Assembly: GCA_020851035.1 (NCBI GenBank)
Contig: JADZDM010000025.1
Span: 1 to 64,000, forward strand
Length of the DNA stretch: 64,000 bases
Reading direction: 5' to 3'
Origin: Gemmatimonadaceae bacterium
GTDB lineage: Bacteria; Gemmatimonadota; Gemmatimonadetes; Gemmatimonadales; Gemmatimonadaceae
The translations under genes were made by a program, and so were the position numbers. The notes below the pieces were generated by a model that was given only the letters and a program-made list of their open reading frames with translations, searched no databases and had not been told where the DNA came from. Each line of letters begins with the position of its first letter. The first letter of the stretch is position 1. Shown piece after piece: positions 16,946-27,925 of this stretch.

Positions 16946-19435
16946 ATGCAGAAAGGACTCGTCGGAACCATCGCCAGCGCCGCCACCCTCGGTGCCGTGT
17001 TGTTCGCCACCGCCCGCGGCATCCCCTCCGCCGGCATCCCGCCGCTCGGGCCACTCCTCGATCCGGTGCAGGGTGCGGCGGCCAGCGCGCGCTACGCCGA
17101 CCTGCCGGCCACCGAGGAGGCGCACATCGCCGGCCTCGGTGCCGGCACCACGGTGCTCTTCGATACGCGTGGCGTGCCGCACATCTACGCCGCCAGCAGC
17201 ACCGACGCCTACCGGGCGCTCGGCTACGCTGTGGCGCGCGATCGTTTCTTCCAGATGGAGCTCACCTATCGTGCCGCCTCGGGCACGCTGACCGAGCTGG
17301 CCGGTGCACGCGCCCTCCCGCTCGACCGCGAGGCACGCGGGATCGGGCTGGGGTGGGCCGCGGAGCGGAAATGGGCGGCGCTCGATGCGAAGAGCGAGGG
17401 ACGACGCGCGATGGAGGCGTTCGCCGAGGGCGTGAATGCGTGGCGTGCGACGATGACGCCGGCGAGCACGCCGGTGGAGTACAAGCTGCTCGGCGCGGCC
17501 CCGATGGCGACGTGGGAGCCGAAGTACTCGGTGTACCTGCTCATGCGCATGGCCATGACGCTGGCCTACGATCCCGAGGACCTGCGCCGCACGCGCGCCG
17601 CGGCCCTCGTCGGGCGTGCGGCGGCGGATGTGCTCTTTCCGCGCAACATGCCCATCCAGGAGCCGATCCAGCCGGTGCCCGGACGCACCGCCCCACGCGA
17701 GGCCTGGTCGGTGATTCCCGCGCCGGGTGCGCCGGACACGTCGATGCTCGTGCCCGCGAAGGCCGCCAGCATGCTCGAGCACACCGCACTCGCGATGCCC
17801 GGAAGCGAGCAGACCGGCGACGCGCTTGGCAGCAACAACTGGGCAATCGCGCCGACGCGCACGGCCAGCGGCGGTGCGCTGCTCTCGGGTGACCCGCACC
17901 TCGACCTCTCGCTCCCGTCGATCTGGTACGAGGCGCACATGGTCGTGCGGGACTCGCTGGACGTCTATGGCGTGACCTTCCCCGGCTCGCCCACCATCGT
18001 GATCGGCTTCAACCGGGACGTCGCTTGGACGTTCACGAACACCGGTGGCGATGTCGCGGACTGGTTCCTCGAGGAGGTCGACAACGCGACGCACCCCACG
18101 CAATACCGCCTCGACGGCGCGTGGCAGAAGCTCACGCCGCGCATCGAGCAGTTCCGCACCGCCGGCGGGGCCGTGGTCGCCACCGACACGGTGTACTACT
18201 CGCACCGCGGCCCGATGACGCGTGAGAACGGGCGCTTCCTGAGCTTCCGCTGGACGGCGCACGACCCGTCGAATGAGCTCGACGGCTTCACCGCGGCCTC
18301 CCGCGCGCGGACGGTGGCCGAGTGGCAGGCGGGGATGCTGCCGTACAAGTCGCCCACGCAGAACATGCTCGTGGCCGACCGCGCCGGCACCATCGCGCTG
18401 CGCGCCTACGGGGAATACCCGATGCGCCCGAATGGTGGCGAGGGTGCCTACATCCGCGATGGCCGCACCCGCGCCACCGACTGGACCGGGATGCTCCCGG
18501 TGGACAGCATGCCGCAGGTCACGAACCCGGCGCAGGGCTTCATCGTGAGCGCCAACCAGCAGCCGTTCGACCCCGCGGCCGTGTCGCGTTACATCGGTGG
18601 CAACTGGCCCGACCCGTGGCGGGCGCTGCGCATCAACGAGCTGCTGCGCGCGGATGACAAGGTCACGCCGAAGCGCATCGAGCAGATGCACATGGACCCG
18701 CTGAACGTGCGGGCGCGCCTGCTCGCCCCGTACTTCGTGCGCGCGGCCGAGCGAAGCGGCAACGCGAAACTCGGCGCAGCGGCGGCGATGCTCCGCGACT
18801 GGGACTACCGCTACGTGCTCGACTCGAAGGTGCCGGTGCTGTTCGAGGCGGCGATGCGGCGCGCGGTGCGCAACACCTGGGACGAGTTGATTGCCGAGAA
18901 GGGCAGGGCGCCCGTGGCGACGCCGGCCACGGTGGTGTTCCTCGAGCTGATGCGCGACTCGACCAATGCGTGGTGGGACGACCATCGCACCGCTGGCAGC
19001 GTCGAGACGCGTGACATGCTGCTCGCGCAGTCACTCGGCGATGCCTTCGATTCCCTCAGCGTCACGCTCGGACCGGTGAGCCCGCGCTGGGACTGGAGTC
19101 GCACCGGCGGGATCAACGTGCACCACCTGCTGAACCTCCCCGGCTTCTCGCGTGACCACCTCCCCGTCACCTCCGGCTACGGCACCGTGGCCCCCGCGAG
19201 TGGCGCGAACGGCAGCCACGGCGCGAGCTGGCGGATGGTCGTCGAGCTGACGAAGGACCGGCGCACCGCCTGGTCGATCTATCCGGGCGGCCAGAGCGGC
19301 AACCCGGCCAGCGCGCGGTACGACGACCGGCTGGAGAAGTGGCGCACCGGGCAGCTCGACTCGCTGGTGGTGCCGGAGAGCGAGGGTGCGTTCCCGAAGG
19401 CGCGGGTGATGTCCACGTTGCAGCTCAAGCCCTGA
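16946..19435 (+). CDS. Penicillin acylase family protein (N-terminal nucleophile hydrolase)
   Basis: A protein of 829 residues beginning with a hydrophobic export signal. The small-subunit region (about 50-270) is followed by LGSNNWAI, where the Ser near residue 296 is the expected autocatalytic cleavage site and nucleophile. The large-subunit region contains SGDPHLDLSLPSIWYEAH and VIGFNRDVAWTFTN. Members hydrolyse amide bonds in penicillins, acyl-homoserine lactones or other acylated amines in the periplasm; the substrate cannot be predicted here. The 5' end follows the tal terminator by 25 nt. Confidence 0.9.
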   Translation: MQKGLVGTIASAATLGAVLFATARGIPSAGIPPLGPLLDPVQGAAASARYADLPATEEAHIAGLGAGTTVLFDTRGVPHIYAASSTDAYRALGYAVARDRFFQMELTYRAASGTLTELAGARALPLDREARGIGLGWAAERKWAALDAKSEGRRAMEAFAEGVNAWRATMTPASTPVEYKLLGAAPMATWEPKYSVYLLMRMAMTLAYDPEDLRRTRAAALVGRAAADVLFPRNMPIQEPIQPVPGRTAPREAWSVIPAPGAPDTSMLVPAKAASMLEHTALAMPGSEQTGDALGSNNWAIAPTRTASGGALLSGDPHLDLSLPSIWYEAHMVVRDSLDVYGVTFPGSPTIVIGFNRDVAWTFTNTGGDVADWFLEEVDNATHPTQYRLDGAWQKLTPRIEQFRTAGGAVVATDTVYYSHRGPMTRENGRFLSFRWTAHDPSNELDGFTAASRARTVAEWQAGMLPYKSPTQNMLVADRAGTIALRAYGEYPMRPNGGEGAYIRDGRTRATDWTGMLPVDSMPQVTNPAQGFIVSANQQPFDPAAVSRYIGGNWPDPWRALRINELLRADDKVTPKRIEQMHMDPLNVRARLLAPYFVRAAERSGNAKLGAAAAMLRDWDYRYVLDSKVPVLFEAAMRRAVRNTWDELIAEKGRAPVATPATVVFLELMRDSTNAWWDDHRTAGSVETRDMLLAQSLGDAFDSLSVTLGPVSPRWDWSRTGGINVHHLLNLPGFSRDHLPVTSGYGTVAPASGANGSHGASWRMVVELTKDRRTAWSIYPGGQSGNPASARYDDRLEKWRTGQLDSLVVPESEGAFPKARVMSTLQLKP

Positions 19436-19507
19436 CCGGCGCGGTGGCGCCGCGGCGGCAGACTCGCCGTCGCTGACGCATCGCCCTTCCGTTCCCACCA
19501 ACGACAC

Positions 19508-19864
19508 ATGTTCTACGCCATCGCAGTCATCCTCTTCATCGCGGCCGAGTTCGTCATCGGCTGGTGGGCGCTCCCCGTGGTCGGGCTGGTGCTCGGTCTC
19601 GTAGGGGCGCGCCGGAAGGGCATCAGCCTCATCGTCGGCGCTGCCGGTCTCACCGCCTGGCTCATCCTCTTCGGCTGGAGCGCCCTCGCCGGCAGCCACC
19701 TGCCCGATTTCATGGTTGCGCTCGCCAGCAGCATGAAGCTCAAGCCGACGCAGCTCGTCACCGCCATCGCTGCCATCCCGGCACTGCTGGCCACGCCGGC
19801 AGCCCGGCTCGGTGCCGGATTGCGCCCGAACCTGCCCGAAACAACCCAGACGAGCCCGCATTGA
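19508..19864 (+). CDS. Small hydrophobic membrane protein, unknown
   Basis: A protein of 118 residues with three or four hydrophobic segments: residues 1-30, a central GAAGLTAWLILFGWSALAG, and a C-terminal LVTAIAAIPALLATP. The C-terminal tail is polar. No family was recognised. It stands 72 nt after the acylase gene and 110 nt before pyk. Confidence 0.6.
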   Translation: MFYAIAVILFIAAEFVIGWWALPVVGLVLGLVGARRKGISLIVGAAGLTAWLILFGWSALAGSHLPDFMVALASSMKLKPTQLVTAIAAIPALLATPAARLGAGLRPNLPETTQTSPH

Positions 19865-19974
19865 CCGGTTAGTCTCGCTATGTTGACGGCTCGGACACCG
19901 GCGCGTGGGCGCGCCGGCTGTGCCGGCGGCTCCGGGTCCCCTCGCGGCGCCGTTCCCATCTCGACGCCGATCCC

Positions 19975-21386
<1,412 letters not shown>

Positions 21387-21390
<4 letters not shown>

Positions 21391-22166
21391 GACTGACCTT
21401 CCTCGGCACCGGAACGAGTTTCGGCGTGCCGCAGGTTGGTTGCCACTGTGCCGTCTGTCGTTCCCCCGATCCGCGCGACAAGCGCACGCGGGTCGGGGCC
21501 GTGGTCGAGTCGGCGGGGGGCACCCGCCTCCTGCTCGACACCCCGCCCGAGTTGCGGATCCAGCTCATCGCCAACGGCATCGACCGGGTGGACGCCGTGC
21601 TCTTCACGCACGACCACGCCGACCACACCCACGGGCTGGACGACATCCGCGCATTCTCCGTGCGCCGCGATGGCCCGCTGCCGCTGTACGGCTCGGCCGC
21701 CACCATGCGGAGCCTGCACGAGAAGTTCCGCTACGTGTTCGACGAGACGATGCGGCCGATGCCCGGCACGGCCAAGCCGGAAGGGCAGACGTGCATCATC
21801 GAGCCCGGCATCCCGCTCACCATCGGCGACATGCAGGTGCATCCGTTCACCGTGCCGCACGGCCGCTTCGACGTCACCGCGTTCCGCATCGGGCCGCTCG
21901 GCTACGTCACCGACGCCAAGTCGCTGCCGGCGCAGGGGATCGGCATCCTGCGCGGTGTGAAGGTGCTGGTGCTGAACGCGCTGCTGCGCACCGCGCACCC
22001 CACGCACCTCAGCATTCCCGAGGCGATCCAGGTGTCGCGCGAGGTCGGCGCCGAGCGCACGTACCTCACCCACCTGACGCACGAGAACTTCCACGCCGAC
22101 CTCGAGGCCGAGCTCCCCGCCGGCATCGCGCCGGCATTCGATGGCCTCACCGTGCGCGTCGAGTAG
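21387..22166 (+). CDS. MBL-fold hydrolase, PhnP-like phosphodiesterase
   Basis: A protein of 259 residues starting at GTG in a GTGA overlap with pyk. It has the metallo-beta-lactamase signature THDHADHTHGLDD and an N-terminal GTGTSFGVPQVGCHCAVC, whose Cys cluster matches the extra metal site of PhnP and related cyclic-phosphodiesterases. The role beside pyk and pgi is unknown; hydrolysis of a cyclic phosphate by-product is possible. No phosphonate genes are near. Confidence 0.83.
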
Positions 22167-22195
22167 CGCGCCGTTCCGTTTCCGGAGACCTGTCC

Positions 22196-23581
22196 GTGGC
22201 AACGCAGTTCGACTTCACCAACATGCTGGCGCCGGCCTGCCCGGGCGCCCTCCCGGCCGACACGCTGTCCGCGTCACAGGCGGCCTTCACTGCTGCCGTC
22301 GCCGACGTGAATGCGCGGCGGTCGGCCGGCACCCTCGGCTTCCCGGTGCTGCCCGAGGACGCGGCGCTGCGTGTCGCGCTCGAGGCCGATGCCCTCGCCT
22401 CGCGCGACGAGATCGACGACGTCGTGCTTTTCGGCATCGGCGGATCGGCCCTCGGCCCGAACATGTTGCGGAGCGCGCTCTGCCCGCCGCGCTGGAATGA
22501 GCTCGACCGGGCCGGCCGCGGCGGCTGGCCGCGGCTGCACGTGATGGACAACGTCGATCCCGTCACCATGGGCGCGCTGTTCGACCGCGTGGACCTGACG
22601 CGCACGCGCGTGCTGGTGATCTCCAAGTCCGGCGGCACCGCCGAGACGATGTCGCAGTACCTCGTGGTGCGCGAGAAGCTGCAGGCCCTCGGCCCGGAGT
22701 GGCCGGCGAAAGTCCTGCGCTTCATCACCGACCCGGCGAAGGGCGTGCTGCGTGCGATCGCGAAGAGCGACGGCATCATCACCTACGACATCCCGTCCAG
22801 CGTCGGCGGCCGGTTCAGCGTGCTCTCGGCGGTCGGGCTGGCCCCGGCCGCGTTCATCGGCATCGACATCGACGCGCTCTGCGCCGGTGCTGCCGCCATG
22901 CGCGTGCGCTGCGAGCACCCCGAGCTGGCGAAGAACCCGGCCGGCGTGTTCGCCGTGCTGCAGCATGCGCACGATCGCACCGGTGGCCGCAGCATCCACG
23001 TGCTGATGCCGTACGCGGATGCCCTGCGCGACGTCGCCAACTGGTTCGTGCAGCTCTGGGCCGAGAGCCTCGGCAAGGTGCTGCCGGGTGGTGGCAACGT
23101 CGGGCCCACGCCGCTGCCGGCCCTCGGGGCCACCGACCAGCACGCGCAGGTGCAGAACTTCATGGAAGGGCCGCACGACAAGACGGTGACGTTCATCAGC
23201 GTCGGCGCGCTCGATCGCGACATCACGATCCCCGCGCTCCACGCCGACTTCCCCGAGCTGGCCTACCTCGGCGGGAACACCATCGGGGCGCTCCTCGACG
23301 CCGAGCGTCGCGCGACGGCCGGGGCACTGGCCAGCAGCGGGCGGCCGAACGGCGTGCTCCAGATCCCGCGCGTGGATGCCGCGCACCTGGGTGAGCTGAT
23401 CATGCTGTTCGAGTTCGCGACCGCCTTCGCCGGGGCGCTCTACGGCATCGACGCCTACGACCAGCCCGGGGTGGAGCTGGGCAAGCAGTTCACGTACGGC
23501 ATCTTCGGCCGCCCCGGATTCGAGGCCGACCGTGACCGCTTCAACCAGCTGGCCCAGCCCGACCCGTCGTGCAGCGTCTGA
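22196..23581 (+). CDS. pgi: Glucose-6-phosphate isomerase
   Basis: A protein of 461 residues starting at GTG. Its motifs are VLFGIGGSALGPNML, LVISKSGGTAETMSQY, SVGGRFSVLSAVGL, GKVLPGGGNVGPTP and ELGKQF near the C-terminus. It interconverts glucose-6-phosphate and fructose-6-phosphate. It starts 29 nt after the MBL gene in the same apparent operon. The frame extends upstream across other genes, but only the GTG at 22196 gives a normal N-terminus. Confidence 0.93.
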   Translation: MATQFDFTNMLAPACPGALPADTLSASQAAFTAAVADVNARRSAGTLGFPVLPEDAALRVALEADALASRDEIDDVVLFGIGGSALGPNMLRSALCPPRWNELDRAGRGGWPRLHVMDNVDPVTMGALFDRVDLTRTRVLVISKSGGTAETMSQYLVVREKLQALGPEWPAKVLRFITDPAKGVLRAIAKSDGIITYDIPSSVGGRFSVLSAVGLAPAAFIGIDIDALCAGAAAMRVRCEHPELAKNPAGVFAVLQHAHDRTGGRSIHVLMPYADALRDVANWFVQLWAESLGKVLPGGGNVGPTPLPALGATDQHAQVQNFMEGPHDKTVTFISVGALDRDITIPALHADFPELAYLGGNTIGALLDAERRATAGALASSGRPNGVLQIPRVDAAHLGELIMLFEFATAFAGALYGIDAYDQPGVELGKQFTYGIFGRPGFEADRDRFNQLAQPDPSCSV

Positions 23582-23700
23582 CGACCAGCCGTTCCCGTGT
23601 CACTTGTGTCCCGTGCCGGCCATAGGGAGCTTTCGGGGCTCCCAGTGAAGGTGCTGTGCCCGGGCTCGCTGTCCCAACTTTTCTCCCCACTGAGGTCTTG

Positions 23701-25110
23701 ATGTCCGCTCCCGCCATCTCGTCGGCCCTGCTCGCTGACTGCGTCACCGTGTCCGGGTCGACCGTGACCGTCACGCATCCCGAGCTGCTGGCGACCGACC
23801 GCATGGACGCGGTGGTCACTGCCGCCGTCTTCGGCACCGACGAGGAGAAGGAGTACGCGCGCTGGCTGCTCTGGGAAGTCGGGCAGCACGTGGGCACGCG
23901 TCCCGCCTCGATCCACGACCTGTACACGGCGCGCGGGGCGGGGAAGACCGGCGGGTACACCGTCCCCGCGATGAACATCCGCGCCGCGTCGTACGACACG
24001 ATGCGCTCGATCTTCCGCACCGCGATCGCGCTCGATGCCGGCGCCTTCATCCTCGAGATCGCGCGCTCCGAGATCGCCTACACCGACCAGCGCCCCACGG
24101 AGTACGTGGCGGTGATCCTTGCCGCGGCGCTGCGTGAAGGGTACCGCGGCCCGCTGTTCGTGCAGGGCGACCACTTCCAGGTCAACCACAAGAAGTTCGC
24201 GGTCGACCCGGTGCTCGAGGTCAACTCGGTGAAGCAGCTCGTGACCGAGGCCGTCGCCGCCGGCTTCTACAACATCGACGTCGATACCTCCACGCTGGTG
24301 GACCTCTCCAGGCCGACGCTCGACGAGCAGCAGCAGCCGAACTACGTCACCGCGGTGGACATCTGCCGCTTCGTGCGCGCCAGCGAGCCGCAGGGCGTGA
24401 CGATCTCGCTCGGTGGCGAGATCGGCGAGGTGGGCACCGAGAACTCCACGCCCGAGGAGCTCCACGCCTTCATGTCGGGCTTCACGCGGACGCTGGCCGA
24501 GCAGGCGCCGGGCATGGCCGGCCTGTCCAAGATCAGCGTGCAGAGCGGCACCAGCCACGGCGGCACGGTGCTGCCCGACGGCAGCATCGCCGACGTCGCG
24601 CTCGACATCGACACGCTGCAGAAGCTCGGCGAGATCGCCCGCGACAGCTACGGCATGTCAGGCGCGGTGCAGCACGGCGCCAGCACGCTGCCCGACAACA
24701 AGTTCAACCTGTTCCCGGCGGCGGAGACGGCGGAGATCCACCTCGCCACGAACTTCCAGAACATGATGTTCGACCACCTGCCCGACGCGCTCCGCAAGGA
24801 GATCTACGACTGGCTGCTGGTGAACGCGAAGGACGAGCGGAAGGCGACCGACACCGACGAGCAGTTCTTCTACAAGACCCGCAAGAAGGCGATCGGGCCG
24901 TTCAAGCGGCAGATGTGGGCGCTGCCGGCCGACGTGAAGGCGACGCTCGCCGCGGCGTACGATGCCAAGTTCACCTTCCTGTTCACGCAGCTGAAGATCA
25001 ACGGCACCAAGGCCCCGGTGAAGGCGTTCGTGAAGGCACCGCGCCTGCACAAGGTCTTCGGTGCGCCCGGCGTCGTGGCGGCGCCGGATGACGCGGACCT
25101 GAGTGACTGA
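23701..25110 (+). CDS. Class II fructose-bisphosphate aldolase-like protein, long form
   Basis: A protein of 469 residues; usual class II aldolases have about 300-360. The barrel part has YTVPAMNIRAASYD, the metal-site segment FVQGDHFQVNHKK, SLGGEIGEVGTEN, VQSGTSHGG and MSGAVQHGAS. The C-terminal 120 residues (EQFFYKTRKKAIGPFKRQ and beyond) form an extra helical part, somewhat like the layout of GatZ/KbaZ proteins. Cleavage of fructose-1,6-bisphosphate fits the pgi-pyk context, but tagatose-bisphosphate or another ketose is possible. A hairpin (GGGAGC/GCTCCC) lies in the 119-nt gap after pgi. The 3' end overlaps the next gene by 8 nt. Confidence 0.82.
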   Translation: MSAPAISSALLADCVTVSGSTVTVTHPELLATDRMDAVVTAAVFGTDEEKEYARWLLWEVGQHVGTRPASIHDLYTARGAGKTGGYTVPAMNIRAASYDTMRSIFRTAIALDAGAFILEIARSEIAYTDQRPTEYVAVILAAALREGYRGPLFVQGDHFQVNHKKFAVDPVLEVNSVKQLVTEAVAAGFYNIDVDTSTLVDLSRPTLDEQQQPNYVTAVDICRFVRASEPQGVTISLGGEIGEVGTENSTPEELHAFMSGFTRTLAEQAPGMAGLSKISVQSGTSHGGTVLPDGSIADVALDIDTLQKLGEIARDSYGMSGAVQHGASTLPDNKFNLFPAAETAEIHLATNFQNMMFDHLPDALRKEIYDWLLVNAKDERKATDTDEQFFYKTRKKAIGPFKRQMWALPADVKATLAAAYDAKFTFLFTQLKINGTKAPVKAFVKAPRLHKVFGAPGVVAAPDDADLSD

Positions 25111-25744
25111 GCCAGCCGTTCCGGCGCCCGCGGCGGCCGCACCCTCCCCGGAGGATGCGGCCGCCGCGTCGTCTCGGGGGCTGCGCCCGCTGCTCGACGC
25201 GGCCCTCTCCCGTGCGATCGCGGCCCTCGCGCACGACCTCCGCAACTCCCTCGGCGTGGTCGCGATGCAGGTGGAGGCCATCGCCGCGCGCTCCAGCGTC
25301 CCCGCCGGCGACCTGCGGGCGATCCATGGCCATGCGGGCGTCGCCGGCGAGCACATCGAGCGCCTGGCCGACATGACCAACGCGCTGATCGCCTTCGCGC
25401 GCGGGCGCACCTCCAGCGACCTCACCGTGATCGTTCGCGAGGCGGCGGCGCTGGTGCCGCTGCGCCCCGTCACGGTCGAGCAGGTCACGGCCGCCAGCGT
25501 CGGCGTCGATCCGCTCCTCACGCGCACCGCCATCCTCGAGGTCCTCATCCTCGCCCTCGGCTCGCCCGCGGCTCCCGCCTTCCGCATCCTCGCCGATGCG
25601 TCGGGTGGCATCGTCGAGCTCACCGCCGGCCGTGCGTTGGTGCCCGACGAGTCGCTGGAATGGGTTGTGCAGTTCCGGAAGCTTGGCGGACACCTCGATG
25701 CCACCGGCGACGGCCTCCGTCTCCGCTTCCCGCCGATCGCCTGA
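25103..25744 (+). CDS. Degenerate histidine-kinase-like protein
   Basis: A protein of 213 residues starting at GTG and overlapping the aldolase stop by 8 nt. ALAHDLRNSLGVVAMQVEAI is a good H-box of the dimerisation/phosphotransfer domain. The C-terminal part (LTRTAILEVLILALG) sits where the N-box should be but lacks the Asn, and no G-boxes are visible, so ATP binding looks lost. No sensor or membrane segment is present. It may be a phosphotransfer or scaffold partner of the following response regulator, which begins 3 nt downstream. Confidence 0.65.
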   Translation: MTEPAVPAPAAAAPSPEDAAAASSRGLRPLLDAALSRAIAALAHDLRNSLGVVAMQVEAIAARSSVPAGDLRAIHGHAGVAGEHIERLADMTNALIAFARGRTSSDLTVIVREAAALVPLRPVTVEQVTAASVGVDPLLTRTAILEVLILALGSPAAPAFRILADASGGIVELTAGRALVPDESLEWVVQFRKLGGHLDATGDGLRLRFPPIA

Positions 25745-25747
25745 CAC

Positions 25748-27226
25748 ATGAGCACCGCCATGCCCAACGCCACGATCCTGATCGCCGACGACGAGCCTGC
25801 CGTCACCACCCCGCTCGAGGCCGTGCTGAGCGCCGACGGCTACGACGTCGTCGTCGTGAGTGACGGCACTGCCGCGCTCGAGCGGCTGGAGCAGGACGAC
25901 ATCGCCCTCGTGCTCACCGACCTCAAGATGCCGGGCCTGGACGGCATGGCGCTGCTCGAGGCGATCCGGACCCGCGAGCTGCTGGTGGAGTGCATCATCA
26001 TCACCGGCGAGGCCTCGGTCGACACCGCCGTCGAGGCGATGCGGTTCGGCGCCTACGACTACATCGAGAAGCCGCTCACCAAGCAGAAGCTCACGCGCCT
26101 CAAGGCCCTCATCCCGAAGGCGATCGAGAAGGAGGCCACCCGCCGCAAGAACCGCGAGCTGGCCTCGCGGCTGGAGGGGCTCACGAGCTTCGGCGAGCTG
26201 ATCGGCCAGTCGGAGCCGATGCGCGAGGTGTACGGCCTGATCGAGGCCGTGGCCCCGACGAACGCCAGCGTGCTGGTGCTGGGTGAGAGCGGCACGGGCA
26301 AGGAGCTGGTCGCCCGCGCGGTGCACCAGAAGAGCGACCGCGCCAAGGGTCCGTTCTACGCGCTCAACTGCGCCGCGCTGCCGAAGGAGATCCTCGAGAA
26401 CGAGCTGTTCGGCCACGAGAAGGGCGCCTTCACCGGCTCCGTCAACGAGAAGACCGGTGCGTTCGAGAACGCATCTGGCGGCACGCTCTTCCTCGACGAG
26501 CTGGCCGAGATGCCGACCGACATCCAGGTCAAGCTGCTGCGCGCCCTCGAGACACGCTCGATCCGCCGCCTCGGCGGCAAGAAGGAGATCCCGGTCGACA
26601 TCCGCATCGTGGCGGCGACCAACAAGGACATCCAGAAGGCGATCGCGGAGAACGAGCTGCGCGAGGACCTCTACTACCGGCTCGCGGTGGTGGAGTTCGT
26701 GCTCCCGCCGCTGCGCGAGCGCGGCACCGACATCCTGATCCTCGCCGAGGCGTTCCTGTCCCGCTTCGCGAAGCAGAACGGCAAGCGCCTGACCGGCTTC
26801 GCCGACGGCGCCCGCGAGTGGATGGCCATGTACCCGTGGCCGGGCAACGTCCGCGAGCTGAAGAACGCCATCGAGCGGGCGGTGATCCTCTCGCGCACCA
26901 GCGAGGTCAGCGCCAGCGACCTGCTGCCGCGCCACCTGCGGGGCAGCATCGAGAGCATGGGACCGGTCACCCTGTCGGTGGGCTCGTCGATGGCCGATGC
27001 GCGCCGGCAGCTGGCCCTCCGCACCTTCGCCCAGCTCGGCGGCGACGTGCCCAAGGCGGCCGCGATGCTGGGCATGAAGGAGTCGCAACTTCGCGAGGAG
27101 CTGCTGGCCCTGCTGGCCCTGCCCGTTCCGTCAGGAGACGGCCCGGATGAGGGGGAGGAGGGGAGTGACCGCGCCGCGGTGCGCCTCGTACGTTCCGATG
27201 AGGGCAAGGCGGCGCCCGGGCGCTGA
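25748..27226 (+). CDS. NtrC-family response regulator (receiver, AAA+, C-terminal helix-turn-helix-like)
   Basis: A protein of 492 residues. The receiver domain (about 8-125) has the phosphoacceptor Asp in [11 protein letters not shown] and ends near [11 protein letters not shown]. The AAA+ domain (about 145-385) has Walker [22 protein letters not shown], Walker [12 protein letters not shown] and WPGNVREL. The sigma-54 contact loop reads GAFTGS instead of the usual GAFTGA. The C-terminal helix-turn-helix ([21 protein letters not shown]) is Fis-like but weak. It probably activates sigma-54 promoters under control of the preceding kinase-like protein. An acidic tail of about 35 residues follows. 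Confidence 0.9.
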   Translation: MSTAMPNATILIADDEPAVTTPLEAVLSADGYDVVVVSDGTAALERLEQDDIALVLTDLKMPGLDGMALLEAIRTRELLVECIIITGEASVDTAVEAMRFGAYDYIEKPLTKQKLTRLKALIPKAIEKEATRRKNRELASRLEGLTSFGELIGQSEPMREVYGLIEAVAPTNASVLVLGESGTGKELVARAVHQKSDRAKGPFYALNCAALPKEILENELFGHEKGAFTGSVNEKTGAFENASGGTLFLDELAEMPTDIQVKLLRALETRSIRRLGGKKEIPVDIRIVAATNKDIQKAIAENELREDLYYRLAVVEFVLPPLRERGTDILILAEAFLSRFAKQNGKRLTGFADGAREWMAMYPWPGNVRELKNAIERAVILSRTSEVSASDLLPRHLRGSIESMGPVTLSVGSSMADARRQLALRTFAQLGGDVPKAAAMLGMKESQLREELLALLALPVPSGDGPDEGEEGSDRAAVRLVRSDEGKAAPGR

Positions 27227-27264
27227 GGCCCGGCGCCGCGCCAGAACTCCAACGCATCCAGCAC

Positions 27265-27687
27265 ATGTCTCGCCGCAACTGGGACGATGACGAGCAGGTC
27301 ATCATCGTCGAGGGCAACGAAAGCTCCGGGCTGTCCGCCTTCATCCTCGGCGCCGCCATCGGTGCCGGGCTGGCCCTGATCTTCGCGCCGCAGTCCGGCG
27401 TCGAAACCCGCCAGTCCATCCGTCGCGGCGCACGCAAGGCCGGCGAGGCCACGAAGCGCGCTGGCGAGAAGGTCACCGACGCGCTGGCACAGGCCAAGGC
27501 CGACCTCGAGTCACGCATCGACTCGGCCAAGTCGTCCATCGACCTGAAGAAGGTGCAGGTGTCTCGCGCCGTCGACGCCGGCCGCGAGGCCGCCCGCACC
27601 GCCCGCGAGGACCTCGAGCGCCGCATGGCCGAGCAGCGCACCGCCCCCGATCGCCTCCGCGAGCACGACAACGGCTCGGCGTCCTAG
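27265..27687 (+). CDS. YtxH-domain protein
   Basis: A protein of 140 residues. An N-terminal acidic stretch is followed by one membrane segment (AFILGAAIGAGLALIFAPQSG), then a long charged coiled-coil with repeated AREDLERRMAEQ-like heptads. This is the YtxH (gas-vesicle GvpP-like, stress-associated) layout. The function is unknown; envelope stress is a common suggestion. A long hairpin element begins 30 nt after the stop. Confidence 0.78.
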   Translation: MSRRNWDDDEQVIIVEGNESSGLSAFILGAAIGAGLALIFAPQSGVETRQSIRRGARKAGEATKRAGEKVTDALAQAKADLESRIDSAKSSIDLKKVQVSRAVDAGREAARTAREDLERRMAEQRTAPDRLREHDNGSAS

Positions 27688-27716
27688 GCCCTCTGTGCGT
27701 CGAACGCCAACGGCGT

Positions 27717-27925
27717 GACGCAATGGCGCAAAGCGCGCAAGGGACGCAAAGGAGCACCACACCACCGCGGGCGTCGCTCCGTACGGGAAGCAGGGGAATG
27801 GAGGGGAACTGCGGTGGCTGTTGCCGTTCCCCTCGATTTCGTCGGCAGTCGTGCAGGCCGAGCGTCGCATGATGCGCAGGGCCAGCCCTTTCTTGCGTCC
27901 TTCGCGCCCTTTGCGCCTTGGCGTC
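27717..27925. repeat. Long inverted-repeat element 1 (GCGCAAAG-type arms)
   Basis: The left arm (27717-27754) and right arm (27886-27925) are imperfect reverse complements of about 38 nt. They are built from simple GCGCAAAG / GGACGCAAAG repeats. The centre holds GGGGAACTGC, then TTGCCGTTCCCC, an apical stem similar to those of the elements at 34877 and 40591. The right edge overlaps the stop codon of the zinc-ribbon gene. No gene was found inside. Confidence 0.85.

Noticed and set aside
15725-18985. Very long minus-strand frame across tal and the acylase gene
   Set aside because: It is antisense to two well-recognised proteins and has the Arg/His/Gly-rich composition of a GC-driven shadow frame. 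Similar shadows opposite the NRPS-like gene and dnaX were also left out.
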